Of a stretch of DNA of 64,000 nucleotides, positions 25,692 to 35,469 are shown in pieces. The translations under genes and the position numbers were made by a program. The DNA lies in contig CAUJHV010000064.1 of NCBI GenBank assembly GCA_963205115.1, positions 62,001-126,000 of the forward strand, read 5' to 3'. The notes under the pieces are model-generated. The model did not search any database. It saw only the letters and a list, made by a program, of their open reading frames with translations, and was not told where the DNA came from. This DNA comes from Pseudomonadota bacterium. GTDB lineage: Bacteria; Pseudomonadota; Gammaproteobacteria; Burkholderiales; Burkholderiaceae_C. Each line of letters begins with the position of its first letter. The first letter of the stretch is position 1.

Positions 25692-26849
25692 TCAGCGGGC
25701 AGCCTGTGCGACAGACGAGAGGCCGAGTGCATCGAGCGCTTCACGCTCCATCCGCCGCGAGCCCTGGCGCAAGGGCTGACCCGACTCCACCGTGATCCCG
25801 AAGATGTCCGTGTAGTCCCAGATCGTCCAGCCGATGCGTTCGGATTCGAGGGCGCGCCGCACGTCCGAAATCCAGCGGTATCGCGACGCGGGATCGGCGG
25901 CGGCTCGCAGCACGCCAAATTCGTTGCACAGCAGGCGCACCCCGTGGCGACGAGCCCAATCGCCGGCCAGACGCAGGTCCTTGGCGATGCGACCGGGGCC
26001 CCAGTCCTGGGCGAGATAGTCCGCCATCTCCTGACCCGCGCGCGGATGGGGACGGCTCAGCCGGGCCGTACGCCCGATCTGCTCTCTTGACGGATAACGG
26101 ACGTCTTGATGTAACCCGGCCGTCGAGTACCGGGTGTCCATCCAGTGCGCACCCTGGTGGGTAAAGAGGTACGGCGCGTAGTAGTGGAAAACGTAGGCCG
26201 CCAGCGGATCGGGCAGCGGCACCAGGCGCGCCAGGCCCTCCGGGCTGCTGCCCTGATGGCCGGTCAGCAGGACCAGATGACCCGGCGCCTCGTCGCGTAT
26301 CGCCGCCCACAGCCGCTGCTGAAAGGCGGGCCAGCGCATGGCGGACAACCCATAGAACTGCGGTTCGTTAAAGAGCTCGAAGGCCACGCGCGTCGTGGGC
26401 AGGTCGCGCAGCAGGCGGGCCAGCTGGCGCCACAAGCCCACCACCGCCGCATGCCCGTCAGCCGAGGACTCGATGCGCGCCTTGTCAGCCGGCTCCAGAT
26501 GCAGGTCGAGCACCACGTCCAGATCCGCCGCAACAGCGGCCTCGAGAGCGCGACGCAATTCGCCAGCCACCGGCAAGCGCGCATCCGCGCGCACCGGCCA
26601 TCCACAGATCACCGGGTCCAACGGCACGCGCACATGGTCGAAGCCACACGCGCGCAGGCTCTTCATTTCCGCCTCGGAAACGGACTGCCCGCGCTCGTAC
26701 TCGAACCAATGCGTGAGATTCAGGCCTCGCGCCAGCACCGGCAACTTGCGCGACGCGTCCGTCGGCGGCGTTGCCGCGCTCGCCAGGCCCTTGCCACCGG
26801 CCGCGGCCAACGTCAGCGCCCGGCGCAACCAGTCGCGGCGACTCGTCAC
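25692..26849 (-). CDS. Tat-exported GH5 (cellulase-family) glycoside hydrolase
   Basis: 385 aa from GTG 26849, which overlaps the Wzz stop (GTGA). The N-terminus has a twin-arginine signal (SRRDWLRRALTLAAAGG). The TIM-barrel body begins at ARGLNLTHWFEY. The family residues are visible: VAFELFNEPQF (acid/base Glu after Asn) and RLLCNEFGVLR (nucleophile Glu), with HYYAPYLFTHQG between. Glycosidases inside such clusters usually trim or release the polymer in the periplasm; its bond specificity is unknown. Confidence 0.87.
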   Translation of the reverse strand: MTSRRDWLRRALTLAAAGGKGLASAATPPTDASRKLPVLARGLNLTHWFEYERGQSVSEAEMKSLRACGFDHVRVPLDPVICGWPVRADARLPVAGELRRALEAAVAADLDVVLDLHLEPADKARIESSADGHAAVVGLWRQLARLLRDLPTTRVAFELFNEPQFYGLSAMRWPAFQQRLWAAIRDEAPGHLVLLTGHQGSSPEGLARLVPLPDPLAAYVFHYYAPYLFTHQGAHWMDTRYSTAGLHQDVRYPSREQIGRTARLSRPHPRAGQEMADYLAQDWGPGRIAKDLRLAGDWARRHGVRLLCNEFGVLRAAADPASRYRWISDVRRALESERIGWTIWDYTDIFGITVESGQPLRQGSRRMEREALDALGLSSVAQAAR

Positions 26850-28333
26850 GATTCGCTCTCCGGAATCGCGGCCAGCAGCGGAATGCCCAGTTCGCGCTCG
26901 ACCTGTTCGGGCGTGAGGAAGGTGTCGCGCCACAAGGCACTGAGGAAGGCCACCAGTGCGGCGCCGCACAGACTGAGCACGGTGCCGATGACCAGGATCA
27001 AGGGCGTGATCGACGTACCGTTCAGCGGCACCAAGGGCGGCTGCACAATGCTGACGTTGGAGCGGCGCTTGCGATCCAGGTCCTCCATAGACATCTCGTC
27101 GCGCAGACGCTTGGCTGCGGCCTCGTAGTTGGCCTCGGCCAGTCGGCGCTCGCGCTCCAGCGCCATCAGCTCACGCTCGCTGGTCGCCAGCTCGTCCAGC
27201 CTCGCATTGACCTCCGCGCGCTGTTGGGCCAGCGCCGCCACACCCGCACTGGCCTGCTGCTGCTCGGCCATCGTCCGCAACAATTCGGCCTCGCCCACAT
27301 CGCGTGCCGGGTTGCGACCGGTCTTTTGCGTACGAACCGGCTGGCGTTCGAGCTCTCGCAGAAAATCCTCGGTGCGCGCAATATCGGCGCGCACGTCCTG
27401 CACCGAGGCGTGGGACTCGGAATACTTCGCGCCGAGGTCACGCTCCTTCAGACGCAGGTCCAGCAAGGTCTTTCGCGCGCTCTCCGCCGCATCGCTGCGC
27501 TGCGTCTCGCTGGACAACAGCACATCGCCCGATACGGCCAATAGCCCACTGCGCAATGCCTGCGCGCGGCCCTGCGTCTGGCTCAAGTTCAGACGTGTCT
27601 CGGCCTGCTTGACCTCGATGGCATTGCGCTGCGCCAGCAGCAGGCTCTGCTCTTCGGCAAAGGCACGGATGTGGCGCTCCTGCTTGAGCGTCGCCATTCG
27701 CTCCTCGGCCGCATTGAGCTGGATGGTCCGCTTGACGAAGTCGGCTTCGGCCGTGCCGTAGGACGCGCTCGCAAAGATCACCGATCGTTTGGCCAGGTAG
27801 GCATCGATCAATTCGGACAGCACCTGCGCAGCGACCTGCGGGTTGGGGTGCGTGAACGACACCTGCATCAGGTTGGAGCCCTTGAGCAGGTCGGCCTGCA
27901 AGGCTCGCTCCAGGGCCATCACGGCCGCCTCGCGCTTTGGCGCAGCGTCTTCGCCACCGGCAAGCTGCGGATAGACCTTCGCAATGCCCAGCTTCTCGAG
28001 CACCTTCTCCTTCAGGTCCCGGCTGCTGAGGATCTTGGCCTCGGCCATCAGTGTCTGCTCGCGGTCGTAGGCCACAGGTGCACCGGCACCGTCGCCGACT
28101 TCGGGCGTATAGATGTACTCGCGGCCCAGTCGCAGCAGCAGCGCTGCGTCCGACGTGTATTTCTTAGACGGCAGCAGCGATGCCACCACCGTCAAGGCCA
28201 TGCCGATACCAAAGGCCGCAGCGATGCGGTTACGGTCGCGGAAAGCCTGTGTGAGGATGTCGCGCAGCGTCGCGCCTTCGTTCGTGGACTCGGCGAGCAC
28301 GGGCGCCTCGCGCCACTCGATGCTGGGTTTCAT
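26846..28333 (-). CDS. Wzz/GNVR-type chain-length determinant protein
   Basis: 495 aa polysaccharide co-polymerase. An N-terminal helix (about 41-57, AAFGIGMALTVVASLL) and a C-terminal one (about 447-470) bracket a long coiled periplasmic region rich in Glu, Arg and Ala. The GNVR-like PLVPLNGTSI (PxxP) motif lies before the second helix. No kinase domain is fused, fitting the separate BY-kinase-like gene downstream. The ATG overlaps the Wza-like stop (ATGA). Confidence 0.88.
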   Translation of the reverse strand: MKPSIEWREAPVLAESTNEGATLRDILTQAFRDRNRIAAAFGIGMALTVVASLLPSKKYTSDAALLLRLGREYIYTPEVGDGAGAPVAYDREQTLMAEAKILSSRDLKEKVLEKLGIAKVYPQLAGGEDAAPKREAAVMALERALQADLLKGSNLMQVSFTHPNPQVAAQVLSELIDAYLAKRSVIFASASYGTAEADFVKRTIQLNAAEERMATLKQERHIRAFAEEQSLLLAQRNAIEVKQAETRLNLSQTQGRAQALRSGLLAVSGDVLLSSETQRSDAAESARKTLLDLRLKERDLGAKYSESHASVQDVRADIARTEDFLRELERQPVRTQKTGRNPARDVGEAELLRTMAEQQQASAGVAALAQQRAEVNARLDELATSERELMALERERRLAEANYEAAAKRLRDEMSMEDLDRKRRSNVSIVQPPLVPLNGTSITPLILVIGTVLSLCGAALVAFLSALWRDTFLTPEQVERELGIPLLAAIPESES

Positions 28334-29169
28334 CGGCTCACCCCGTTTCGGTCGATCGTGTAGTTGAAGCCCAAGCTGATCGGCAGCACGCGGCGAACAT
28401 AGAGGTCGACCCAGCGGCCGATGTCGGCAATGCCGCTGCGCGGCACGATCACGACGTCGAAAGCCTGCAGCGGCAGATCACCACTGAGGTCGCTGCCACT
28501 CATGACGGCGTCCAGATCCAGTTTCATGACCTGTCGCTGACCTTGGGCGCCACGTCGCATCAGCAGGACGTTCTGTGGCAAGGCCGTGTCTTTCATACCC
28601 TCGGCAACCATCACCGCCTGCAGCACCGTCAGCGGACCAGCCAGCGGCTGCATGCCCGGTTTGGCGACCTCACCGCCGACAAAGACGCGCTGCGTCAATG
28701 CCGCCTGCACGTTGATGGCCAGCTGCGTGCGCTTCACCTGGGGCGCCAGCAGACGCTCGACCGTGGCGGTCAGTTCCGCGATCGTCATTCCCTCGACACC
28801 GAGCTCGCCGATCAGCGGCAGCGAGATGCGGCCGTCGCTGCGGACGATCGCCTGCATGTTCAATTCAGGCGTGTAGAAGAAGCGCAGCTGGAGTTCGTCC
28901 CCGCGCGTGATGCGGTAGTCAGGACTCGCCGGCGCAATCGGGGCGCGCGTGTCGGCGGGTGCGCGTGCGCTGATGTCGGAAGGCGGCGTCTCGGGCGCAG
29001 CCTGCGCGCGCGTGCCGGACCACGCCAGTCCCGCGGCGACCAGGCCCGTGAGCGCGATGCGCCGTATCGGCAGCAGTGCGGTTTGCGCCCGAGCAGCGCG
29101 CTGCTCTGCCACGCGGTCGTGCGCCGAACGCCGGCGCATGTCGCGGCTCGACTCGTAGGGTGTGAACAT
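28330..29169 (-). CDS. Wza-like outer-membrane polysaccharide export protein
   Basis: 279 aa. After a basic leader there is a signal peptide ending near TRAQAAPE; no lipobox cysteine is seen, so it would not be a lipoprotein unlike E. coli Wza. The Poly_export domain starts at PDYRITRGDELQLRFFYTPEL, followed by an SLBB part with RVFVGGEVAKPGMQPL. It should form the outer-membrane exit pore. It is the first gene of the operon; the 175 bases before it (29170-29344) contain no gene and probably the operon promoter, but I could not place -35/-10 boxes with confidence. Confidence 0.85.
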   Translation of the reverse strand: MFTPYESSRDMRRRSAHDRVAEQRAARAQTALLPIRRIALTGLVAAGLAWSGTRAQAAPETPPSDISARAPADTRAPIAPASPDYRITRGDELQLRFFYTPELNMQAIVRSDGRISLPLIGELGVEGMTIAELTATVERLLAPQVKRTQLAINVQAALTQRVFVGGEVAKPGMQPLAGPLTVLQAVMVAEGMKDTALPQNVLLMRRGAQGQRQVMKLDLDAVMSGSDLSGDLPLQAFDVVIVPRSGIADIGRWVDLYVRRVLPISLGFNYTIDRNGVSR

Positions 29170-29344
29170 GGATGTCCGATGCAGATGAGTGCCGGAGGAA
29201 TGACCCCGGTCTCATCGGCCGCATCGGGTGCGCGCTGAACCGCGAGCCCGTCCGTTCGAGAAGTAGTTGGCGCCAGGTGCACAGCCAGCCGTGCGACCGA
29301 ACGCGAAATAAGCCGGCTGCCCGGACCTCAGTTCATGTCATCGG

Positions 29345-32300
29345 TCACGTATCGGACGGCCCGCAGCCGCCGCCGCCTGGCGTGCGGATGACGAAGCAGT
29401 CGCCGGGCTGCATGGCGACGCTCGCCAGGTGGCCCAGCGTCTCGACACGGCCATCCTGGCGTTCGACCCGGTTCTCGCCACACGCACCCGCCTGCCCACC
29501 GGCCAGGCCGAAGGCCGGCTCGCGGCGCCCGTTGCTGAGCATCGATGCGGTCATCGCCTCCAAGAAGCGGATCCGTCGCTCGCCGCCATCGCCGCCCGGC
29601 CAACGCCCGCGTCCGCCCGAGCCGGTGCGGACGGCATAACTTTCCACACGCACGGGAAAGCGGAACTCCAGCACCTCGGGGTCGGTCAGCCGCGAATTGG
29701 TCATGTGGGCCTGCACGACCGAGGTGCCGGCGAAGCCGCCCAGTACCTGCCCTGCCCCGTCGAATCGCCAGCCAGCACCCGTGCCGCCAGAGATGGTTTC
29801 GTAGTACTGGCGCGAGGCATCACCAAAGGTGAAGTTGTTCATCGTGCACTGGCTGGCCGCCATCAGCCCCAGGGCGCCGTACAGCGCGTTGGTCACGCAC
29901 ATGGACGTCTCGACATTGCCTGCCACCACCGCCGCGGGCGAGCGTGGATGCAGCATGCAGCCTTCGGGCACGACGATGTGCAGCGGCTTCAGGCAGCCGG
30001 CGTTCAGCGGAATGTCGTCGTCGACCAGCGTGCGAAAGACGTAGAGCACGCAGGCCATGGTCACGGCCCTGGGCGCGTTGAAGTTGTTCGGCAACTGTGC
30101 GCTGGTTCCGCTGAAGTCGATCGTGGCCTCACGCGCACGCGTGTTCACGGTCACCCGCACGGCGATGCAGGCGCCGTTGTCCAGCCGCAGTTCGAATGCA
30201 CCGTCGCGCAGCGCCGTGATCACGCGCCGCACCGATTCCTCGGCGTTGTCCTGCACGTGCTGCATGTAGGCCACGACGGTTTCGCGCCCGTACTGGCCCA
30301 CCATCTCGCGGATGTCCTGTGCGCCCTTTTCGTTGGCCGCGATCTGCGCGCGCAGGTCGGCCAGCGTCTGCTGCGGATTGCGCGCGGGAAAGGGGCCGCT
30401 GCCCAAACGCGCGAGCAGATCGGATTCCTGCAGGACACCGTCGCGCAGCAGCAGGAAGTTGTCCAGCAACACGCCCTCTTCGTCGATGTGCGTGCTGAAG
30501 GGCGGCATGCTGCCGGGTGTGCTGCCGCCGATGTCGGCATGGTGTCCGCGGCTGCCCACGAAGAAGTCGGGCTTGCGCGCATCCGCGCACAGGTACACCG
30601 GCGTGACGACCGTGACGTCAGGCAGGTGTGTGCCGCCGTGATAGGGGTCGTTGAGCACGTAGACATCCCCCGGCCGCATTTCGGGATTCCTGTCGATCAC
30701 CGTGCGGATGCTCTCGCTCATCGAACCCAGGTGCACGGGCATGTGGGGCGCATTCGCGATGAGCTGGCCAGCAGCATCGAACAGCGCGCAGGAGAAGTCC
30801 AGCCGCTCCTTGATATTCACCGAGTGCGCCGTGTTCTGCAGCCGCTGCCCCATCTGCTCGGCGATCGCCATGAACAGGTTGTTGAAGACCTCCAGCAGCA
30901 CGGGATCGACGGCCGTGCCCGCGGCCGTTCGCTGCTCGCGCGCTTGCACGCGCTCGAGCCGCAACGCGCCAGCGGACGTGCAGCGCGCCTGCCAGCCCGG
31001 ATCAACGACGGTGGTGGACAGCCGCTCGGCGATCACGGCCGGACCGTCGATGCGCGCGCCGGGCAGCAGATCCTCGCGGCGGTACAGGCCCACGTCACGC
31101 CAGGTGGCCGCGTGCAGACGCACCTGAACGTGAGCGGCAGGCTCATGTTCAGCGGACGGGCCCGATGCCACCGCCACCGGCAGTTCGGACGCGCCCACCG
31201 CCTCGACCGACGCCGCCTCGATGACCACGGGCCGCCCGGGCATCAGGAAGGCGAAGCGTTCGCGGTAGCCGGCCTCGAACGCCTCGATCAGCGTTTCGCG
31301 CGTGCCCATCGGCACCGCCAGCGCCGTATCGGTGCCCTGGTAGCGCAGGTGCAGGCGCCGATGGAGCGTCTGCATGCCGGCGGGCACGCCCTGTCCGGCC
31401 AGGTCGGCCACGGCCGACGCCTCCAGCGCGTGCAGTTGCGTCTGCGCGGCCTGGAGCCCGGGCGCGTCCAGCGGCAGCTCGACGGAGGCCTCGCGCATCG
31501 CCGTCTGGTCGGCCAGGCCCATGCCGTAGGCGCTGAGCACACCGGCCATCGGGTGGATGAAGACCTGCGACATGCCCAGCGCGTCGGCCACCGCGCAGGC
31601 GTGCTGGCCACCCGCACCGCCGAAGCATTGCAGCGTGTAGCCGGTGACGTCGTGGCCGCGGGCCACAGAGATGCGCTTGATCGCGTGCGCCATGTTCTGC
31701 ACGGCGAGCTGCACGAAGCCTTCGGCCAGTGATTCCGCGCTGAGCGCGCGCCCGGTCGACGCCCGAACGCGCTCCGCGAGGGCGTCGAATGGCCGCCGCA
31801 CGACGTGCGGGTCCAGCGGCTCGCGCCCCGAAGGCCCGAAGACCTGCGGAAACCACGCCGGCTGAATGCGCCCGAGCAGCACGTTGGCATCGGTCAGCGT
31901 CAGCGGCCCGCCACGTCGGTAGCTCGCGGGTCCGGGCACTGCGCCGGCACTGTCGGGACCGACACGCAAGCGCGCGCCGTCGAAATGCAGGACCGAACCG
32001 CCGCCTGCGGCCACCGTGTGGATGCCCATCATCGGTGCGCGCACGCGCACACCCGCGACCTGCGTTTCGAAAGCACGCTCGAATTCGCCGGCGAAGTGGC
32101 TGACATCGGTGCTGGTGCCCCCCATGTCGAATCCGATGACGCGCCGGTGGCCGGCGGCCCAGGCTGTGCGGGCCATGCCCACGATGCCGCCGGCCGGTCC
32201 CGAGAGGATCGCGTCCTTGCCCTGGAAACGATGCGCCAGCGCCAGCCCGCCGTGGCTCTGCATGAAGTACAGCGGGACGCCCGGCATTTGTGCCGCGATC

Positions 32301-32983
32301 TGGTCGACATAGCGCCGCAGGATCGGGCTGAGGTAGGCATCGACCACGGTGGTATCGCCGCGCGAGACAAATTTCATCAGCGGGCTGACCGCGTGCGACG
32401 CGCTGACCTGCGTGAAGCCGATCTCGCGCGCCAGCGCGGCCGCGGCCTGTTCGTGCGCGGGGTAGCGGTAGGCGTGCATGAAGACGATGGCGCAGCTGCG
32501 CAGGCCGTCCGCCCAGGCCTGCGCCAGACTCGCGCGCAGTTCGACGGCATCGAGCGGCCGCACGGTCTGGCCATCCGCACCGATGCGCTCGTCGGCCTCG
32601 ACCACGCGTTCGTGCAGCAGCTCGGGCAGCACGATGTGCCGGTCGAACAGCCGCGGGCGAGACTGGTAGGCGATGCGCAAGGCGTCACGAAAGCCACGCG
32701 TGGAGACCAGCAGGGTGCGCGCGCCCTAGCGCTCCAGCAGCGCGTTGGTGGCCACTGTGGTGCCCATCTTCACGCAGGCCACGCGCCCGGGCGTCACCGC
32801 CTCTTCCGGCGCCAGGGCCAGCATGCGGCGAATGCCCTCGACGGCCGCGTCCGCATAGCGGCCGGGGTCCTCGCTGAGCAGCTTCAGCGTCTCGAAGCCG
32901 CCGTCGGGACGGCGGCCGACGATGTCGGTGAAGGTGCCACCGCGGTCGACCCAGAATTCCCAGCGTCCCGCAGAGGGCGTCAT
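29345..32983 (-). pseudogene. 5-oxoprolinase / hydantoinase A-B fusion interrupted by an in-frame TAG
   Basis: Reading from ATG 32983, the protein begins with the HyuA N-terminus (FWVDRGGTFTDIVGRRPDGG) and reaches KMGTTVATNALLER. It then meets TAG at 32728-32726 and resumes in the same frame as GARTLLVSTRGFRDALRIAYQ. Relatives read ER-K/Q-G here, so one C-to-T change (CAG to TAG) explains the stop. The remainder is intact to 29345: GGTSTDVS, SGPAGGIVGMA (HyuA), then the HyuB half (about 620 onward) with INIKERLDFSCALFD-like text and LPDVTVVTPV. The whole would be about 1212 aa, the normal length of ATP-dependent 5-oxoprolinases. It could be a recent pseudogene, a read-through gene, or a sequencing error. 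Confidence 0.88.
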
Positions 32984-33032
32984 CGCGTCCTCGCCGGCGG
33001 CGACTCGGCCGCGATGGTGTCGCTGCACGGGA

Positions 33033-33701
33033 TCATGGCCACTGCGCCCAGCGCGCGTGCACCAGGGTGGTCAGGTCGTGCACCGGTCGACCCGTGGCGC
33101 GTGCGACGGCCGGTGCATACGGTGGAAGATTGGTGCATTCCAGCAGCACCGTGCGGATCTGCGGATGGCAGCGCACCAGCGCGAGCGCCGCGGCCACCGT
33201 ATCGGCTTCGGCCTGTGCCGGATCCAGCGTGTCGCGGTTGTCCAGCAGCGCGGTCTGCAGATGGCAGCCCGGCGCCAGGCCTTGCACGGGCGTGTCGGCC
33301 GGGGCACCTGCGGCCTGCCATTCGCGTGCGCCCAGGCTGGACGCGTCCACCGTGATGACGCCCGGTCGTTCGAGTTCAGGCAGCGCCAGCAGGGCCGACG
33401 TACAGACCGGCACCGAGACCGCCGCCTGGAGCGCCTGCTGCCAGCGCACGAGAAAGCCGCAGCTGGTGGTGATGGCGCGCACGCCCGCGGCTTCCAGGCG
33501 CTGGGCAGCGTCGACAAAAGGCTGCAGATCGTCAGGGCGCGGCCACTGCACGATGCGGCGCGGTTCGGCGCCACGCACCACCTCGATGCGCACCGGCATG
33601 CGCCAGCTGGACGCCAGGCCCGCATCGCCGCGCAGCCGCGGAAAGCGTGTATCCAGCATCAGCAGGCCCAGTGTGCCGGCAGGCACCGCCGCCGCGGTCA
33701 C
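33033..33701 (-). CDS. Aspartate/glutamate/hydantoin racemase family protein
   Basis: 222 aa, GTG start at 33701. Two candidate catalytic cysteines lie in the expected contexts: ITTSCGFLVRW in the N-terminal half and VLLECTNLPPYAP in the C-terminal half. GVITVDASSLG and LGLLMLDTRFPR also fit the Asp/Glu racemase fold. It precedes the broken 5-oxoprolinase by about 50 bases, so the pair forms an operon. Such racemases convert the non-substrate isomer of a hydantoin or oxoproline-type compound. The exact substrate is not readable. Confidence 0.83.
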   Translation of the reverse strand: MTAAAVPAGTLGLLMLDTRFPRLRGDAGLASSWRMPVRIEVVRGAEPRRIVQWPRPDDLQPFVDAAQRLEAAGVRAITTSCGFLVRWQQALQAAVSVPVCTSALLALPELERPGVITVDASSLGAREWQAAGAPADTPVQGLAPGCHLQTALLDNRDTLDPAQAEADTVAAALALVRCHPQIRTVLLECTNLPPYAPAVARATGRPVHDLTTLVHARWAQWP

Positions 33702-33975
33702 GGCGCGCTCGCGGCGGCGGCCGCGCGATGGGGCATGCGTGTCATCAGGAGGGGCTGGGCATCGGGGCTGGCAGCACCAACGGTCACCGCCGCGCGAGGC
33801 ACAGCGGGCGACATGGGAGCTTGCGAAACCCGGACCCTACGCCATGGCATCTCACCCCGCCCTCAGGCAAACCACCGTTGGCACCCGGGCCGGCACGCGT
33901 CATGCTTGGTCCTCTTTGGCCACCGCGTGCATCGAGCCTTGCCGCGCCGGTCTACCACGACTGTCAGGAGTGACG

Positions 33976-34944
33976 ATGAAAGTGCTGCCTTCCTACCTTG
34001 CCGCCGCCGCACTGCTGGTCGGCGCCGCCGCCCAGGCCCAGACCAAGTGGGACCTGCCGGCGGCCTACCCCGCGACGAACTTCCACACCGTGAACCTGCA
34101 GGCCTTTGCCGATGATGTCGACAAGGCCTCGGGCGGCAAGCTCAAGATCACGGTACACGCCAACGCCTCGCTGTTCAAGGCACCGGAAATCAAACGCGCC
34201 GTCCAGGGCGGCCAGGCCCAGATCGGTGAAGTGCTGCTCGTCAACTTCCAGAACGAGTGGCAGCTCTTCGGTGCGGACGGCATCCCGTTCCTGGCCGACA
34301 GCTACGACGAATCGGCCAAGCTGTGGAAGGCGCAGAAGCCGTTCCTCGAGAAGAAGCTCGCCGAGCAGGGCATGATGGTGCTGTACGCCGTGCCGTGGCC
34401 GCCGCAGGGCATCTATTCGAAGAAACCGCTGAGCAGCGCCGCCGACCTCAAGGGCGTCAAGTGGCGCGCCTACAGCCCCGCCACCAGCCGCATCGCCGAG
34501 TTGGTCGGCGCTCAGCCTGTCACCGTGCAGGCCGCCGAAGTCAGCCAGGCCTTCGCCACGGGCGTCACCGAAAGCATGATGAGCAGCGGCTCGACGGGCT
34601 GGGACGCCAAGCTTCACGAACACGTCAAGTACTGGTATGACACCCAGGCCTGGCTGCCGAAGAATGCCGTGCTGGTCAACAAGGCCGCGTTCGACAAGCT
34701 CGACAAGCCCACGCAAGATGCCGTGATGAAAGCCGCTGCCGACGCGGAAATCCGCGGTCTGGCAGCCAGCAAGAAGGCCAACGTCGACAGCCTGGACAAG
34801 CTCAAGGGTGGCGGCATGCAGATCGTCGCACCGCCCGCACAGCTCAGCGCCGACATGAAGAAGGTCGGCGACACCCTGCTCAAGGAGTGGCTCGAGAAGG
34901 CCGGCCCTGACGGCAAGGCCCTGGTCGACGCCTACCGCAAGTAA
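33976..34944 (+). CDS. TRAP transporter periplasmic solute-binding protein (DctP family)
   Basis: 322 aa. A signal peptide (YLAAAALLVGAAAQAQ) is followed by the mature start TKWDLPAAYPATNFHTVN. Family features include LFKAPEIKRAVQGGQAQIGEVL and the substrate-carboxylate region LKGVKWRAYSPATSR, with the conserved Arg in this strand. The preceding 274 bases (33702-33975), shared with the divergent racemase, hold a good ribosome site (CAGGAG) and only a weak promoter-like TTGGCA-N17-CATGCT (33878-33906). It delivers an organic anion to the DctQM membrane parts. Confidence 0.92.
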   Translation: MKVLPSYLAAAALLVGAAAQAQTKWDLPAAYPATNFHTVNLQAFADDVDKASGGKLKITVHANASLFKAPEIKRAVQGGQAQIGEVLLVNFQNEWQLFGADGIPFLADSYDESAKLWKAQKPFLEKKLAEQGMMVLYAVPWPPQGIYSKKPLSSAADLKGVKWRAYSPATSRIAELVGAQPVTVQAAEVSQAFATGVTESMMSSGSTGWDAKLHEHVKYWYDTQAWLPKNAVLVNKAAFDKLDKPTQDAVMKAAADAEIRGLAASKKANVDSLDKLKGGGMQIVAPPAQLSADMKKVGDTLLKEWLEKAGPDGKALVDAYRK

Positions 34945-34959
34945 GCACGGGCTCGCACG

Positions 34960-35469
34960 GTGCGCCGCTTCCTGGACTTCCTCTACGACGGCGCCGCATG
35001 GCTGGCGGCACTGGCGATGGTCGGGCTGCTGGCGATGGTCCTGCTGTCCATCGTCAGCCGCCAGCTGCACTTTCACGTGCCGGGCACGGATGCCTATGCC
35101 GGGTACCTGATGGCCGGCAGCGGTTTCCTTGCACTGGCGCATACGCTCAAGCGCGGCGAGCACATCCGCGTGACGCTGCTGTTGTCCGCGCTGCACGGGC
35201 GCACGCGGCGCGCCTTCGAGCTGTGGTCGCTGGCGGCCGCGGTGGCCTTGTCCGGCCTGTTCGCGGCCTACAGCGTGCGCCTGGCCTGGAACAGCCACGT
35301 CTTCAATGACATTTCCACCAGCAACGACGCGACATCGCTGTGGATACCGCAGCTGGGCATGGCGCTGGGGACCATCATCCTGGTGATCGCCTTCATCGAC
35401 GAACTGGTCCTCGAGTGGCGCGGCCTGCGCGTGCAGGCCAACCCGGAAGAGGCGACCCACAATGAGTGA
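34960..35469 (+). CDS. TRAP transporter small membrane subunit (DctQ family)
   Basis: 169 aa with four hydrophobic helices; GTG start at 34960, 15 bases after dctP. The region SIVSRQLHFHVPGTDAYAGYLMAGSGFLALAHTLKRGEHIRV is the family core (VxxR...W/D...AxxxGxLxLA...GxHIxV). It overlaps the dctM start by eight bases. Confidence 0.9.
   Translation: MRRFLDFLYDGAAWLAALAMVGLLAMVLLSIVSRQLHFHVPGTDAYAGYLMAGSGFLALAHTLKRGEHIRVTLLLSALHGRTRRAFELWSLAAAVALSGLFAAYSVRLAWNSHVFNDISTSNDATSLWIPQLGMALGTIILVIAFIDELVLEWRGLRVQANPEEATHNE

Noticed and set aside
29345..32680. Treating the 1111-codon frame after the amber codon as an intact independent gene
   Set aside because: Its first codons continue the N-terminal domain of 5-oxoprolinase with no ribosome site; it lacks the GGTFTD nucleotide-binding motif that lies before the stop.
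33878..33906. Sigma70 promoter TTGGCA-N17-CATGCT upstream of dctP
   Set aside because: Only three of six matches in the -10 box; recorded in the dctP entry as weak only.
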